From Actinoplanes couchii (GTDB taxonomy: Bacteria; Actinomycetota; Actinomycetes; Mycobacteriales; Micromonosporaceae): a stretch of 64,000 bases of DNA. Position 1 is the first letter of the stretch; each line of letters begins with the position of its first letter. The position numbers were made by a program, and so were the translations under genes. Below the pieces are notes generated by a model that saw only the letters and a list, made by a program, of their open reading frames with translations, was not told the origin of the DNA and ran no database searches. The stretch spans positions 1 through 64,000 of the forward strand of contig NZ_BOMG01000060.1 of the NCBI RefSeq assembly GCF_016862075.1, written 5' to 3'. Shown in pieces: positions 57,772-64,000 of the stretch.

Positions 57772-58779
57772 GTGCCGCAGACGTGGTCCACCCGGGACGT
57801 CCCGGCCGAGCAGCGGTTCGGGTACTGGCGCGAGATGATCTGCCAGGCGTTCCTGGCGCTGACCCCGGAGTCGGACCGGCGGGACGCGTTCGCCGGCAGC
57901 GTCACCCAGTGGCCGCTGGGCGCGCTGTCGATCGCCCGGATCGTCTCGCAGCGTCAACGGGTCGAACGCACCGAGCGTGATCTGGTCGCCGGATCGCCGC
58001 CCGGTTTCTACGCCAATCTGCAGCTCACCGGGGTGAGCACGATGCGCCAGGGCGGGCGGTTCACCGTGCTGCGGCCGGGTGACGTCGCGGTCGTCGACAC
58101 CACCGAGCCGTTCGTCTTCGAGTTCGGCGACGACTTCCGGCAGTTGTCGTTCTTCGTCCCCGGTCAGTTGCTGCGGGCGCAGATCCCCGGGGCGCCGGCA
58201 CGAGGACGAGTCCCCGGGCCGCCGTCGCGGGCATCGGCCGCCTCCCGGATTCCGACCGCCACCCGGATCCCCACCACCGTGGGAGTCGGCGCGGCGCTGC
58301 GGCACCTGCTGACCGCGCTGCCGGGTGGCTCGCCGCGGCTGGCCCCGCACGCTGCCGCGCTGCTGGCCGAGGCCCTGACCGGGCCGGGCGACGCGCCGCC
58401 GCGGCGAGTGCCGCACACCCACGCCCGCGCGGTCGCGGACATCGAGGAACATCTCACCGACGACGATCTCTCACCGTCGGCGACGGCCCGGCGACTGGAG
58501 ATTTCGGTACGGTCGGTGCACGCCCTGTTCGCCGGCCGCGAGTTGTCGTACACCGCCACGGTGCGCCGTCTGCGCCTGGACCGGGCGGCCCGCGACCTGC
58601 GTGATCCGGCGCGCGCCCACCTGCGGGTGGCCGACGTCGCGGCGGATGCCGGATTCGCCGACGTGACCGCTTTCCATCGGGCGTTCCGGCGCGAGTTCGG
58701 GCGGACTCCGGCGCAACTGCGGCAGAGGCCCGGTTCCGAAAGCCGGCCGGATGCGAGGCGCGGTCCCGGTGGTGGCTGA
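57772..58779 (+). CDS. AraC-family transcriptional regulator
   Basis: This 335-residue protein has an N-terminal ligand/dimerisation domain of the AraC_binding_2 type (RFGYWREMICQAFLALTPE, VLRPGDVAVVDTTEPFVFEF, QLSFFVPGQLL), a Pro/Arg/Ala-rich linker (about 138-165), and a C-terminal AraC double helix-turn-helix (VADIEEHLTDDDLSPSATARRL, RVADVAADAGFADVTAFHRAF, RREFGRTPAQLR). The GTG at 57772 follows GGGGG by 6 nt. It is divergent from the nitronate monooxygenase gene and could control it. Confidence 0.9.
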   Translation: MPQTWSTRDVPAEQRFGYWREMICQAFLALTPESDRRDAFAGSVTQWPLGALSIARIVSQRQRVERTERDLVAGSPPGFYANLQLTGVSTMRQGGRFTVLRPGDVAVVDTTEPFVFEFGDDFRQLSFFVPGQLLRAQIPGAPARGRVPGPPSRASAASRIPTATRIPTTVGVGAALRHLLTALPGGSPRLAPHAAALLAEALTGPGDAPPRRVPHTHARAVADIEEHLTDDDLSPSATARRLEISVRSVHALFAGRELSYTATVRRLRLDRAARDLRDPARAHLRVADVAADAGFADVTAFHRAFRREFGRTPAQLRQRPGSESRPDARRGPGGG

Positions 58780-58798
58780 CGCCGGCCGACCTGGAGCG

Positions 58799-58804
58799 TA
58801 CCGT
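58799..58804 (+). promoter_or_regulatory. Probable leaderless -10 element
   Basis: TACCGT ends 6 nt before the ATG at 58811; no ribosome binding site is present. Confidence 0.4.
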
Positions 58805-58810
58805 CGCGTT

Positions 58811-59278
58811 ATGACCTATGTAGTTGATTTTGAGACGGTTTCGACGGTCGGGCTGGAGTCGTCGCCGGTGGCTGATGCGCTGGCCGGGCTGCGGGCGAAC
58901 GAGGCCCGCTACTTCAAGAACAAATACGGTCACGTCTTCACCACCGAGCCCGCCGCCGGCGCCGCCGAGACGGTCGACCGGGTGCACGGCATCCTGGCGA
59001 GCGAGCGCGGCCTGGTCATCGCGTCCCGCCCTCTCGAAGCGACCGCTTTCCAGGTCGAGAACATCAGAATGGCGTACGTGTTCTACGAGAGCGGCCTGTC
59101 CGTCAACGTGATGTACACGGTCGACGACGGCGGAAAGCGCGCGGTCGGCTTCAAACTCTCCGATGGCATGGACGTGCCGGAGGAGTTGGGCGCCTTCAAA
59201 TTCGCCTGCCAGAAGTCGAAGCTGGCCGGCACCATCCGGGGCTCCTACTTCGTCGTCAAGAACGAGCACGTGATCTGA
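58811..59278 (+). CDS. Conserved-looking small protein of unknown function
   Basis: This is a 155-residue soluble protein with a balanced, well-folded composition: ALAGLRANEARYFKNKYGHVF, ETVDRVHGILASERGLVIAS, FQVENIRMAYVFYESGLSVN, VMYTVDDGGKRAVGFKLSDG and a C-terminal strand GTIRGSYFVVKNEHV. It has no signal, membrane segment or metal motif. I do not recognise the family. It lies between the AraC gene and the rhamnose mutarotase gene, 29 bp before the latter. Confidence 0.65.
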   Translation: MTYVVDFETVSTVGLESSPVADALAGLRANEARYFKNKYGHVFTTEPAAGAAETVDRVHGILASERGLVIASRPLEATAFQVENIRMAYVFYESGLSVNVMYTVDDGGKRAVGFKLSDGMDVPEELGAFKFACQKSKLAGTIRGSYFVVKNEHVI

Positions 59279-59307
59279 TCTCCCCAGGGTGTCGAGGGGA
59301 GTGACGC

Positions 59308-59637
59308 ATGCAACGGCACGGTCAGGTGGTCAACGTCCGGGCGGGCAAACGGGAGGAATACCTGCGGTTGCATGCCGCCGTGTGGCCTGCCGTCGAGGAG
59401 ACGTTGACGCGGTGCAACGTACGTAACTATTCGATTTTCCTGCTCGAGGACACGCTTTTCGCCTATTACGAGTATGTCGGGGACGATCACGACGCCGACA
59501 TGGCGCGGATCGCCGCCGACCCGGTCACGCAAGAGTGGTGGACGCACACCGATCCCTGTCAGGAGCCGTGGGGCACCGGACCGCCGGCTGGCAAGGGCCC
59601 GTGGCGGGACGCCGCCGAGGTGTGGCACCTGGACTGA
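59308..59637 (+). CDS. rhaM: L-rhamnose mutarotase
   Basis: This 109-residue ferredoxin-like-fold enzyme interconverts the alpha and beta anomers of L-rhamnose so that the isomerase receives its preferred form. Family hallmarks are GKREEYLRLHAAVWPAVEE (active-site His), NYSIFLLEDTLFAYYEYVGD (Tyr), IAADPVTQEWWTHTDPCQEP (WW pair) and the ending EVWHLD. Length matches RhaM (about 104-110). It is some 19 kb from the main rhamnose locus in this window, and no isomerase or transporter gene accompanies it. Confidence 0.92.
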   Translation: MQRHGQVVNVRAGKREEYLRLHAAVWPAVEETLTRCNVRNYSIFLLEDTLFAYYEYVGDDHDADMARIAADPVTQEWWTHTDPCQEPWGTGPPAGKGPWRDAAEVWHLD

Positions 59638-59804
59638 TTCCCTGTGAATCGCCTTCGATGCCGGTGAGGAACCGGCGAGGAGACCCCCAGGAAGCGGACA
59701 GGGGAACACCATTCACTACGATTTCTCCACTGATCGATCTCTCAGCGTGAATAGGTAATCGGCTCACGTCGGCTACAGTTCCGTCCTCGATGAGGGGACG
59801 ATCA

Positions 59805-60917
59805 GTGCAGAGATCCAGGAAGACCCGTGCGCCGCTGTGGGCGAAACTCACCGCCACGCTCGGCGGCTTTCTGATGGTCACCAGCGGTGGGCTGCTGGTG
59901 ACCAAGGAGGTGGTGTTCGCCCGGATCAGCGCGGTCGAGGACTCCGGTCTGATCGTCGGCGACAACCTGCCGGGCGAGGCGAAGTCGGAGATCAAGGGGC
60001 CGGTCAACGTCCTGCTCGTCGGCATCGACCCGCGTGACGACGTGACCCCGCCGCTGGCCGACTCGATCCTGGTCGCGCACATTCCGGCGAGCATGGACCA
60101 GGCGTACATCTTCTCGCTGCCCCGCGACCTCTACGTGGACATCCCGGCGAACGCGAAATCGCAGTACGCCGGCGGCAGAGGCAAGATCAACGGCGCGATG
60201 AGCCTGGGCAGCCGGGTGCCGGGCGGGAAACCCAGCGTCACCCAGGGCTTCCAGCACCTGGCGAAAACGGTCACCCAGGTCACCGGGGTGCAGACCTTCG
60301 ACGCCGGCGCGATCGTCAACTTCGGTGGTTTCAAGAGCATCGTCGAGGCGATGGGCGGGGTCACCATGACGATCGATCAGGAGATCAGGTCCGAGCACCT
60401 GAAACCGAACGGGAAACCCCGCGACCGCCGGCCGGAATGCGCGGATCACGGTTGTGAACACCCGTACATCGGGGAGCAGAAGGTCTACAAGAAGGGCACC
60501 TATCACCTGAAGGCGTACGAGGCCCTCGACGTGGTGCGCCAGCGGTACAGCCTGAAGAACGGCGACTACGACAGGCAGAAGAATCAGCAGCGATTCGTCC
60601 GGGCGATCGCCGAGCAGGCGCTGAGCAAGGACGTGGTGACCAATCCGGCGAAACTGCTGAAGGTGCTGGACGCGGCGGGGGAGTCGCTCACCTTCTCCGG
60701 CGGTGGCAACACCATCGTGGACTGGGCCGTCGCGATGCGGAACGTGGACCCGAAGAACATGATCACGATCAGCCTGCCGGGTGGCCGCTTCGACATCAAC
60801 GGGCGGTACGTCGGCGAGCAGTTCACCGGCCCGGTCGACGACTTCTTCACCGCCCTCGCCGAGGAGCGGGTGCCCCAGTTCCTGATGGACAACCCCACCT
60901 TCGTCGGCACGAACTAA
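59805..60917 (+). CDS. LytR-CpsA-Psr (LCP) family wall glycopolymer transferase
   Basis: This 370-residue protein has one membrane segment (about 15-38) and an external LCP domain. Family motifs present are NVLLVGIDPRD, ADSILVAHIP, IFSLPRDLYVDIP, GKINGAMSLG, FGGFKSIVEAMGGVTMTID, ALDVVRQRYSLKNGDYDRQKNQQ (the Arg cluster that binds polyprenyl pyrophosphate) and FVRAIAEQAL. LCP enzymes attach teichoic-acid-like polymers or arabinogalactan to peptidoglycan. The GTG at 59805 has AGGGGA 6 nt upstream; ATG 59790, 10 nt after a -10-like TACAGT, is the alternative. Confidence 0.92.
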   Translation: MQRSRKTRAPLWAKLTATLGGFLMVTSGGLLVTKEVVFARISAVEDSGLIVGDNLPGEAKSEIKGPVNVLLVGIDPRDDVTPPLADSILVAHIPASMDQAYIFSLPRDLYVDIPANAKSQYAGGRGKINGAMSLGSRVPGGKPSVTQGFQHLAKTVTQVTGVQTFDAGAIVNFGGFKSIVEAMGGVTMTIDQEIRSEHLKPNGKPRDRRPECADHGCEHPYIGEQKVYKKGTYHLKAYEALDVVRQRYSLKNGDYDRQKNQQRFVRAIAEQALSKDVVTNPAKLLKVLDAAGESLTFSGGGNTIVDWAVAMRNVDPKNMITISLPGGRFDINGRYVGEQFTGPVDDFFTALAEERVPQFLMDNPTFVGTN

Positions 60918-61471
60918 CCCTTCACCGCCGCGACCAGGGTGTCGACCATGACCTGATAACTGCGGTCGATGTTCTGTGGATAGCCGAAACCGCCGCCGCT
61001 CTCCAGGTTGGCGAATCCGTGCAGCGCCGAGCGGACCATCCGGGCGGCGTCGATCCGGGCGTCGTCGTGCAGCCCGAAACCGGCCAGCACGTCGAACAGG
61101 ACCCGCAGCGCCTCGTTGCTCGCGAGAAGATCCTCCTCGTCGCCGGGCGCCGGAGCGCGCACGGTCGCGGCGTACCGCCCCGGATGGGTCAGGGCCCACC
61201 GGCGGTACGTCTCGGCGAAGGCTTGCAGGGCGTTCACCCCCGCCTTCCCGGCCGACGCCCGGGCCATCTCGACGGCGAACTCGCGTTTGGCCAGGATGGC
61301 GATGCCCCGGCGGAGCGCGTCCAGGGAGTCGACGTGTTTGTACAGCGACGGGGTGCGGACTCCGACCCGCTCGGCCAGCAGGCCCATGGTCAGCCCGGCG
61401 AACCCCACCTCGTCGGCCAGGTCGGCCCCGGCCGCGATCACCGTCGCCGGGGCGAGACCCGCCCTAGGCAC
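60914..61471 (-). CDS. TetR-family regulator with WHG domain
   Basis: This 185-residue repressor has the helix-turn-helix VIAAGADLADEVGFAGLTMG, LLAERVGVRTPSLYKHVDSLDALRR, and a C-terminal TetR WHG-type domain (LRVLFDVLAGFGLHDDARIDAARMVRSALHGFANLE). It starts inside the end of the upstream hydrolase gene (8-bp overlap), so both are cotranscribed and the pair is probably autoregulated through the twin operators at 62308-62342. Its 3' end overlaps the LCP gene by 4 bp. Confidence 0.9.
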   Translation of the reverse strand: MPRAGLAPATVIAAGADLADEVGFAGLTMGLLAERVGVRTPSLYKHVDSLDALRRGIAILAKREFAVEMARASAGKAGVNALQAFAETYRRWALTHPGRYAATVRAPAPGDEEDLLASNEALRVLFDVLAGFGLHDDARIDAARMVRSALHGFANLESGGGFGYPQNIDRSYQVMVDTLVAAVKG

Positions 61472-62294
61472 GGGCGGTCACCCGCAGGAAGTCGAGCAGC
61501 AGCGCGGTGGTCTCGGCCGGGAACTGGACGTGCGGGTAGTGGCCGGCGCCCTCGACGACCTCCAGCCGGCCGATCCCGGCGGGCAGCTCGGCCAGGATGG
61601 CCTCGCCCTCGGCGCGCGGGTCGGCCCAGTCCGGGTCGGCGGACCCTTCCACGATCAGAACCGGGCAGCGTACGCCGCCGAGTTTCGCTCCGGCGTCAGC
61701 CGGTGAGGTCTTCATCATCGTCTGCAGTGCCTTCATCCGTCCGGGCTCGCGCATCATGGCCTCGACGCGCGACTGACGCTCGGTCCAGTCGGCCGGCTTG
61801 CGCCCCGGGTAGGCGTGCTCCAGATAGGCCATCCACTGTCCGACACCGCCCATCATGGCACCGGCCAGCCGGTAGAAGCCCTTGCGGTAGGCGGCCACCC
61901 GCAGATCGCCCAGCTTGACGGCCTGGGCACGGGTGAACGGCGCCAGCTCGACGATGCCGGTGATCGACCCGGGCGCGGTGGCGGCGGCGATCGTGGCGGC
62001 GCCACCGGCGATCGAGTGCCCGACCAGCACCGCGGGCCCGCCCAGCTCGGCGACGACCGCGACCAGGTCGGCGGCGATGTCGGTACGCGAATACGACGGC
62101 CACGTGGCGGTCGACTCGCCGCAGCCCCGCAGATCGACGTTGGCCACCCGGTAGCCGGCCTCGACCAGTCGCGGGGCGACGAACCGGTAGGCCTCGCGGC
62201 TGTCGCCCATGCCGTGTGCCAGCACGACCAGCGGGCCCTGGCCGGTCACGTCGTAGGCGATCCGGCCGTCGGTGACTGTCACGTACTCGGTCAT
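61464..62294 (-). CDS. Alpha/beta hydrolase
   Basis: This 276-residue cytoplasmic hydrolase has VVLAHGMGDSREAYRFVAPRL (oxyanion region), NVDLRGCGEST, the nucleophile elbow VGHSIAGG, LIVEGSADPDWADP (acid) and GAGHYPHVQFP (His). The fold includes esterases, epoxide hydrolases and haloperoxidases; the substrate is unknown. The ATG has GGGAG five nt upstream. It heads an operon with the TetR gene, and the promoter region carries two operators. Confidence 0.88.
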   Translation of the reverse strand: MTEYVTVTDGRIAYDVTGQGPLVVLAHGMGDSREAYRFVAPRLVEAGYRVANVDLRGCGESTATWPSYSRTDIAADLVAVVAELGGPAVLVGHSIAGGAATIAAATAPGSITGIVELAPFTRAQAVKLGDLRVAAYRKGFYRLAGAMMGGVGQWMAYLEHAYPGRKPADWTERQSRVEAMMREPGRMKALQTMMKTSPADAGAKLGGVRCPVLIVEGSADPDWADPRAEGEAILAELPAGIGRLEVVEGAGHYPHVQFPAETTALLLDFLRVTARA

Positions 62295-62307
62295 TTCCGC
62301 TCCCTTG

Positions 62308-62322
62308 GCTAATTGCGTTAGC
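62308..62322. promoter_or_regulatory. TetR operator copy 1
   Basis: GCTAATTGCGTTAGC is a 15-bp dyad with 5-bp perfect arms, just before the hydrolase ribosome binding site. Its centre is 20 bp (two helical turns) from copy 2. Confidence 0.75.
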
Positions 62323-62327
62323 TAGAA

Positions 62328-62342
62328 GCTAATGGCATTAGC
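62328..62342. promoter_or_regulatory. TetR operator copy 2
   Basis: GCTAATGGCATTAGC is a perfect 15-bp palindrome around a central G. It lies between the divergent hydrolase genes and could control both. Confidence 0.8.
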
Positions 62343-62363
62343 CAGCGCCTGTCAAGCCCTGGC

Positions 62364-62369
62364 TATCCT
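62364..62369 (+). promoter_or_regulatory. Probable leaderless -10 element
   Basis: TATCCT ends 6 nt before the ATG at 62376. Confidence 0.4.
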
Positions 62370-62375
62370 CGGAGA

Positions 62376-63140
62376 ATGCTGAAGACGGCTTACACCGACA
62401 CGGGCGGAGAAGGCCGAGCCGTGGTGCTCACCCACGGCGCCGGCATGAACCACACGATGTTCGACCCACAGGCCGCTGAGCTGCAGAAAGCCGGATACCG
62501 CGTGATCCGCTGGGACATGCCCGGGCACGGCGCGTCACCGCTGGACCCCGGCACCCGCTTCACCGCCACCGGCGCCCTCACCGAACTCGCCGCCCTCCTC
62601 GACTGGCTGCGCCTGGATCGCCCGGTGCTGATCGGGCACTCCCTCGGCGGCAACCTGTCCCAGGCCCTGGTCCGCGCCGACGCCGACCGGGCCGGCGGCC
62701 TGATCGTCCTGGACGCGACGTGGAACGCCGGCCCGCTCAACGGCCTGGAACGCCTCGGTCTGCGCCTGGCCGCCCCCGGTCTGGCGATGATCCCGCCGGC
62801 CCGCCTGCCCGACCTGATGGCCCGGGTCTCGGCGGTCACCCCCGAAGCGGTCGACCACGCTCGTACGGCCTTCGCCGCCATGCCGTCCCGGACCTTCCGC
62901 GACGTGTGGCGGGCCACGGCGTCCCTGGTCGCGCCGGAACCCGGCTACCGCACACCGGTGCCGGTGGCCCTGATCCGCGGAGCCCGCGACCGCACCGGCA
63001 ACATCGCGACGGCGATGCCCCGCTGGGCGTCCGCCGAGAAGATCGACGAGCACGTGATTCCCGCGGCCGGCCACCTGGTGACCCTGGACGCCCCCGGCCC
63101 CACCTCCGAGGCGCTGCTGGACGTCCTGTCCCGCTGGTGA
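62376..63140 (+). CDS. Alpha/beta hydrolase
   Basis: This 254-residue hydrolase has VVLTHGAGMNHTMFDPQAAEL, WDMPGHGAS, the nucleophile elbow IGHSLGGN, ALIRGARDRTGN (acid) and AAGHLVTLDAP (His). It is unrelated in detail to the divergent hydrolase but shares its control region, so the TetR repressor may regulate both. The substrate is unknown. Confidence 0.87.
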   Translation: MLKTAYTDTGGEGRAVVLTHGAGMNHTMFDPQAAELQKAGYRVIRWDMPGHGASPLDPGTRFTATGALTELAALLDWLRLDRPVLIGHSLGGNLSQALVRADADRAGGLIVLDATWNAGPLNGLERLGLRLAAPGLAMIPPARLPDLMARVSAVTPEAVDHARTAFAAMPSRTFRDVWRATASLVAPEPGYRTPVPVALIRGARDRTGNIATAMPRWASAEKIDEHVIPAAGHLVTLDAPGPTSEALLDVLSRW

Positions 63141-63212
63141 CCGCACCTGTGGGTACGGTGCCTAGGTGATATCGGGAATATCCGACAAGGTGCGGTCCGG
63201 TGGGGTGCAGCC

Positions 63213-63710
63213 GTGGAGGTGACGGATCCCCTGATTCCACCGGCGGCCGTCGTCGTGCTGCTGCTCGCGGCGGTTGTCGTCGTGCTGCTGACGATCGGGC
63301 GCCGCCGGTTCGTCGCGGCCCTCCGCCGTCCGGTGCCGGTCGCCGTCGGATGCCAGCTCGCGGTCGCGGCGATCCTGGCCGTGCGGTACGCGTACCCGCC
63401 GTCGACCCTTCTGCTGGTCTACCCGGTGTTCCTGGCCGTCTGCGCGGTGGGCCTGCACCGGGGCAGTCCGGTCGCCTACTGGCTGAGCCTGACCGGCCTG
63501 GGGATCCCGCTGATCGGCCTGACGCTGCTCACGGTGATCGGCGACACCGGAACCGTCGCGGAGCCCACCACGGAGAACATGCTGGTCATGGAGGCCGACG
63601 CGCCCGCCCCCGACCCGACCGACTACCTGCTCCCGATCCTGGCCGCGTTGACGACGGCCCTGCTCCTGACCACCTCCGCCCGCCGCGCCTTCCGCACCCG
63701 CCACCCCTGA
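63213..63710 (+). CDS. Small integral membrane protein of unknown function
   Basis: This 165-residue protein has about five hydrophobic segments (AAVVVLLLAAVVVVLLTIG, VAVGCQLAVAAILAV, LLLVYPVFLAVCAVGL, LTGLGIPLIGLTLLTVIG, YLLPILAALTTALLLTTSA) separated by short basic loops and one acidic external loop. The GTG start has no convincing ribosome binding site. No family is recognised. Confidence 0.6.
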   Translation: MEVTDPLIPPAAVVVLLLAAVVVVLLTIGRRRFVAALRRPVPVAVGCQLAVAAILAVRYAYPPSTLLLVYPVFLAVCAVGLHRGSPVAYWLSLTGLGIPLIGLTLLTVIGDTGTVAEPTTENMLVMEADAPAPDPTDYLLPILAALTTALLLTTSARRAFRTRHP

Positions 63711-63736
63711 CCCTCAGCGCCCGGTACCGGAAGTGG

Positions 63737-64000
63737 TCAGGGGTGGGCGGCCCGGTGGGTGAGGACCTCGTCCATGTGGGTCTCGGCCCACTGTTTCAGG
63801 GTTCGCATCGTCTGGTGCAGGGACAGGCCCAGGTCGGTCAGCTCGTAGTGGACGGTGGACGGGACCGTCGGTGTCACGGTGCGGGTGATCAGGCCGTCGC
63901 GTTCCAGCGCCCGCAACGTCTGCGTCAGCATCTTCTGGCTCACCCCGGCCAGCAGTCGGGACAGTTCGGAGTAGCGCATCGGGCGGGGTGAACCGGTGCA
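63737..64000 (-). CDS. HxlR-family regulator, N-terminus beyond the window
   Basis: The visible 80-odd residues match the C-terminal two-thirds of an HxlR winged helix: RYSELSRLLAGVSQKMLTQTLRALERDGLITR, the wing TVHYELTDLG and the dimerisation helix SLHQTMRTLKQWAETHMDEVL. The frame stays open through the window end, and the preceding residues (GSPRPMRYSEL) fit the family's G-P-x-R-Y/F-x-E-L context, so the start lies to the right of 64000. HxlR proteins typically sense aldehydes, quinones or oxidants. Confidence 0.88.
   Translation of the reverse strand, partial: CTGSPRPMRYSELSRLLAGVSQKMLTQTLRALERDGLITRTVTPTVPSTVHYELTDLGLSLHQTMRTLKQWAETHMDEVLTHRAAHP

Overview
The window is about 70% G+C, has strongly GC-biased third codon positions, many GTG/TTG starts, short intergenic gaps, sugar ABC systems, Tat/lipoprotein signals and LytR-CpsA-Psr, ROK, TetR and UTRA-GntR proteins. 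This fits a filamentous actinomycete, most likely of the Micromonosporaceae (Actinoplanes-like); the genus is an inference. It holds about 59 protein genes including one nonsense-split pseudogene. I see no rRNA, tRNA, CRISPR, transposase, integrase or replication origin.

Region 0.8-8.2 kb is a seven-gene, tightly coupled sugar operon: lipoprotein binding protein, permease, single-domain ATPase (FrcB/FrcC/FrcA-like), class II ketose-bisphosphate-type aldolase, two different FGGY kinases and a GntR/UTRA regulator. An MFS transporter, a DUF218-like protein and an ArsR regulator follow. Region 11.3-17.1 kb is a second sugar operon: RbsA-type double ATPase, permease, Tat-type lipoprotein binding protein, Gfo/Idh/MocA oxidoreductase and an exported TIM-barrel isomerase/lyase, preceded by a near-perfect 22-bp palindrome. 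Region 17-28 kb carries an RmlD-like reductase, a double GNAT protein, a serpin-like protein, a secreted lysyl-oxidase-like protein and a heterodimeric ABC exporter with complementary degenerate ATP sites behind a possible iron box.

Region 28-49 kb contains a two-component system, a secreted M15-like peptidase, an L-rhamnose catabolic locus (rhamnulokinase, DeoR regulator, FAD/Fe-S lactate-dehydrogenase-like protein, class II aldolase and a divergent bifunctional rhamnulose-1-phosphate aldolase/lactaldehyde dehydrogenase), a TetR-MFS pair, an orphan type II thioesterase, a YciI-like gene broken by an in-frame TAG, and a degenerate EF-G paralogue. This stretch alone is littered with minisatellite-like tandem arrays (units of 18, 24, 27, 30, 35/36, 36, 42 and 45 bp). 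Several are inserted in frame inside recognisable enzymes. In two cases the parental sequence of the repeat unit can be seen.

Region 49.5-64 kb is mixed: HIT-like and YiaAB proteins, an MFS/ROK divergent pair, secreted and membrane proteins, a pectinesterase, a nitronate monooxygenase, an AraC regulator, an L-rhamnose mutarotase, an LCP cell-wall ligase, a TetR-controlled alpha/beta hydrolase with twin operators, a second hydrolase, and the 3' part of an HxlR regulator cut by the window edge. Six genes show a TAnnnT hexamer exactly 6 nt before the start codon, suggesting leaderless transcription.
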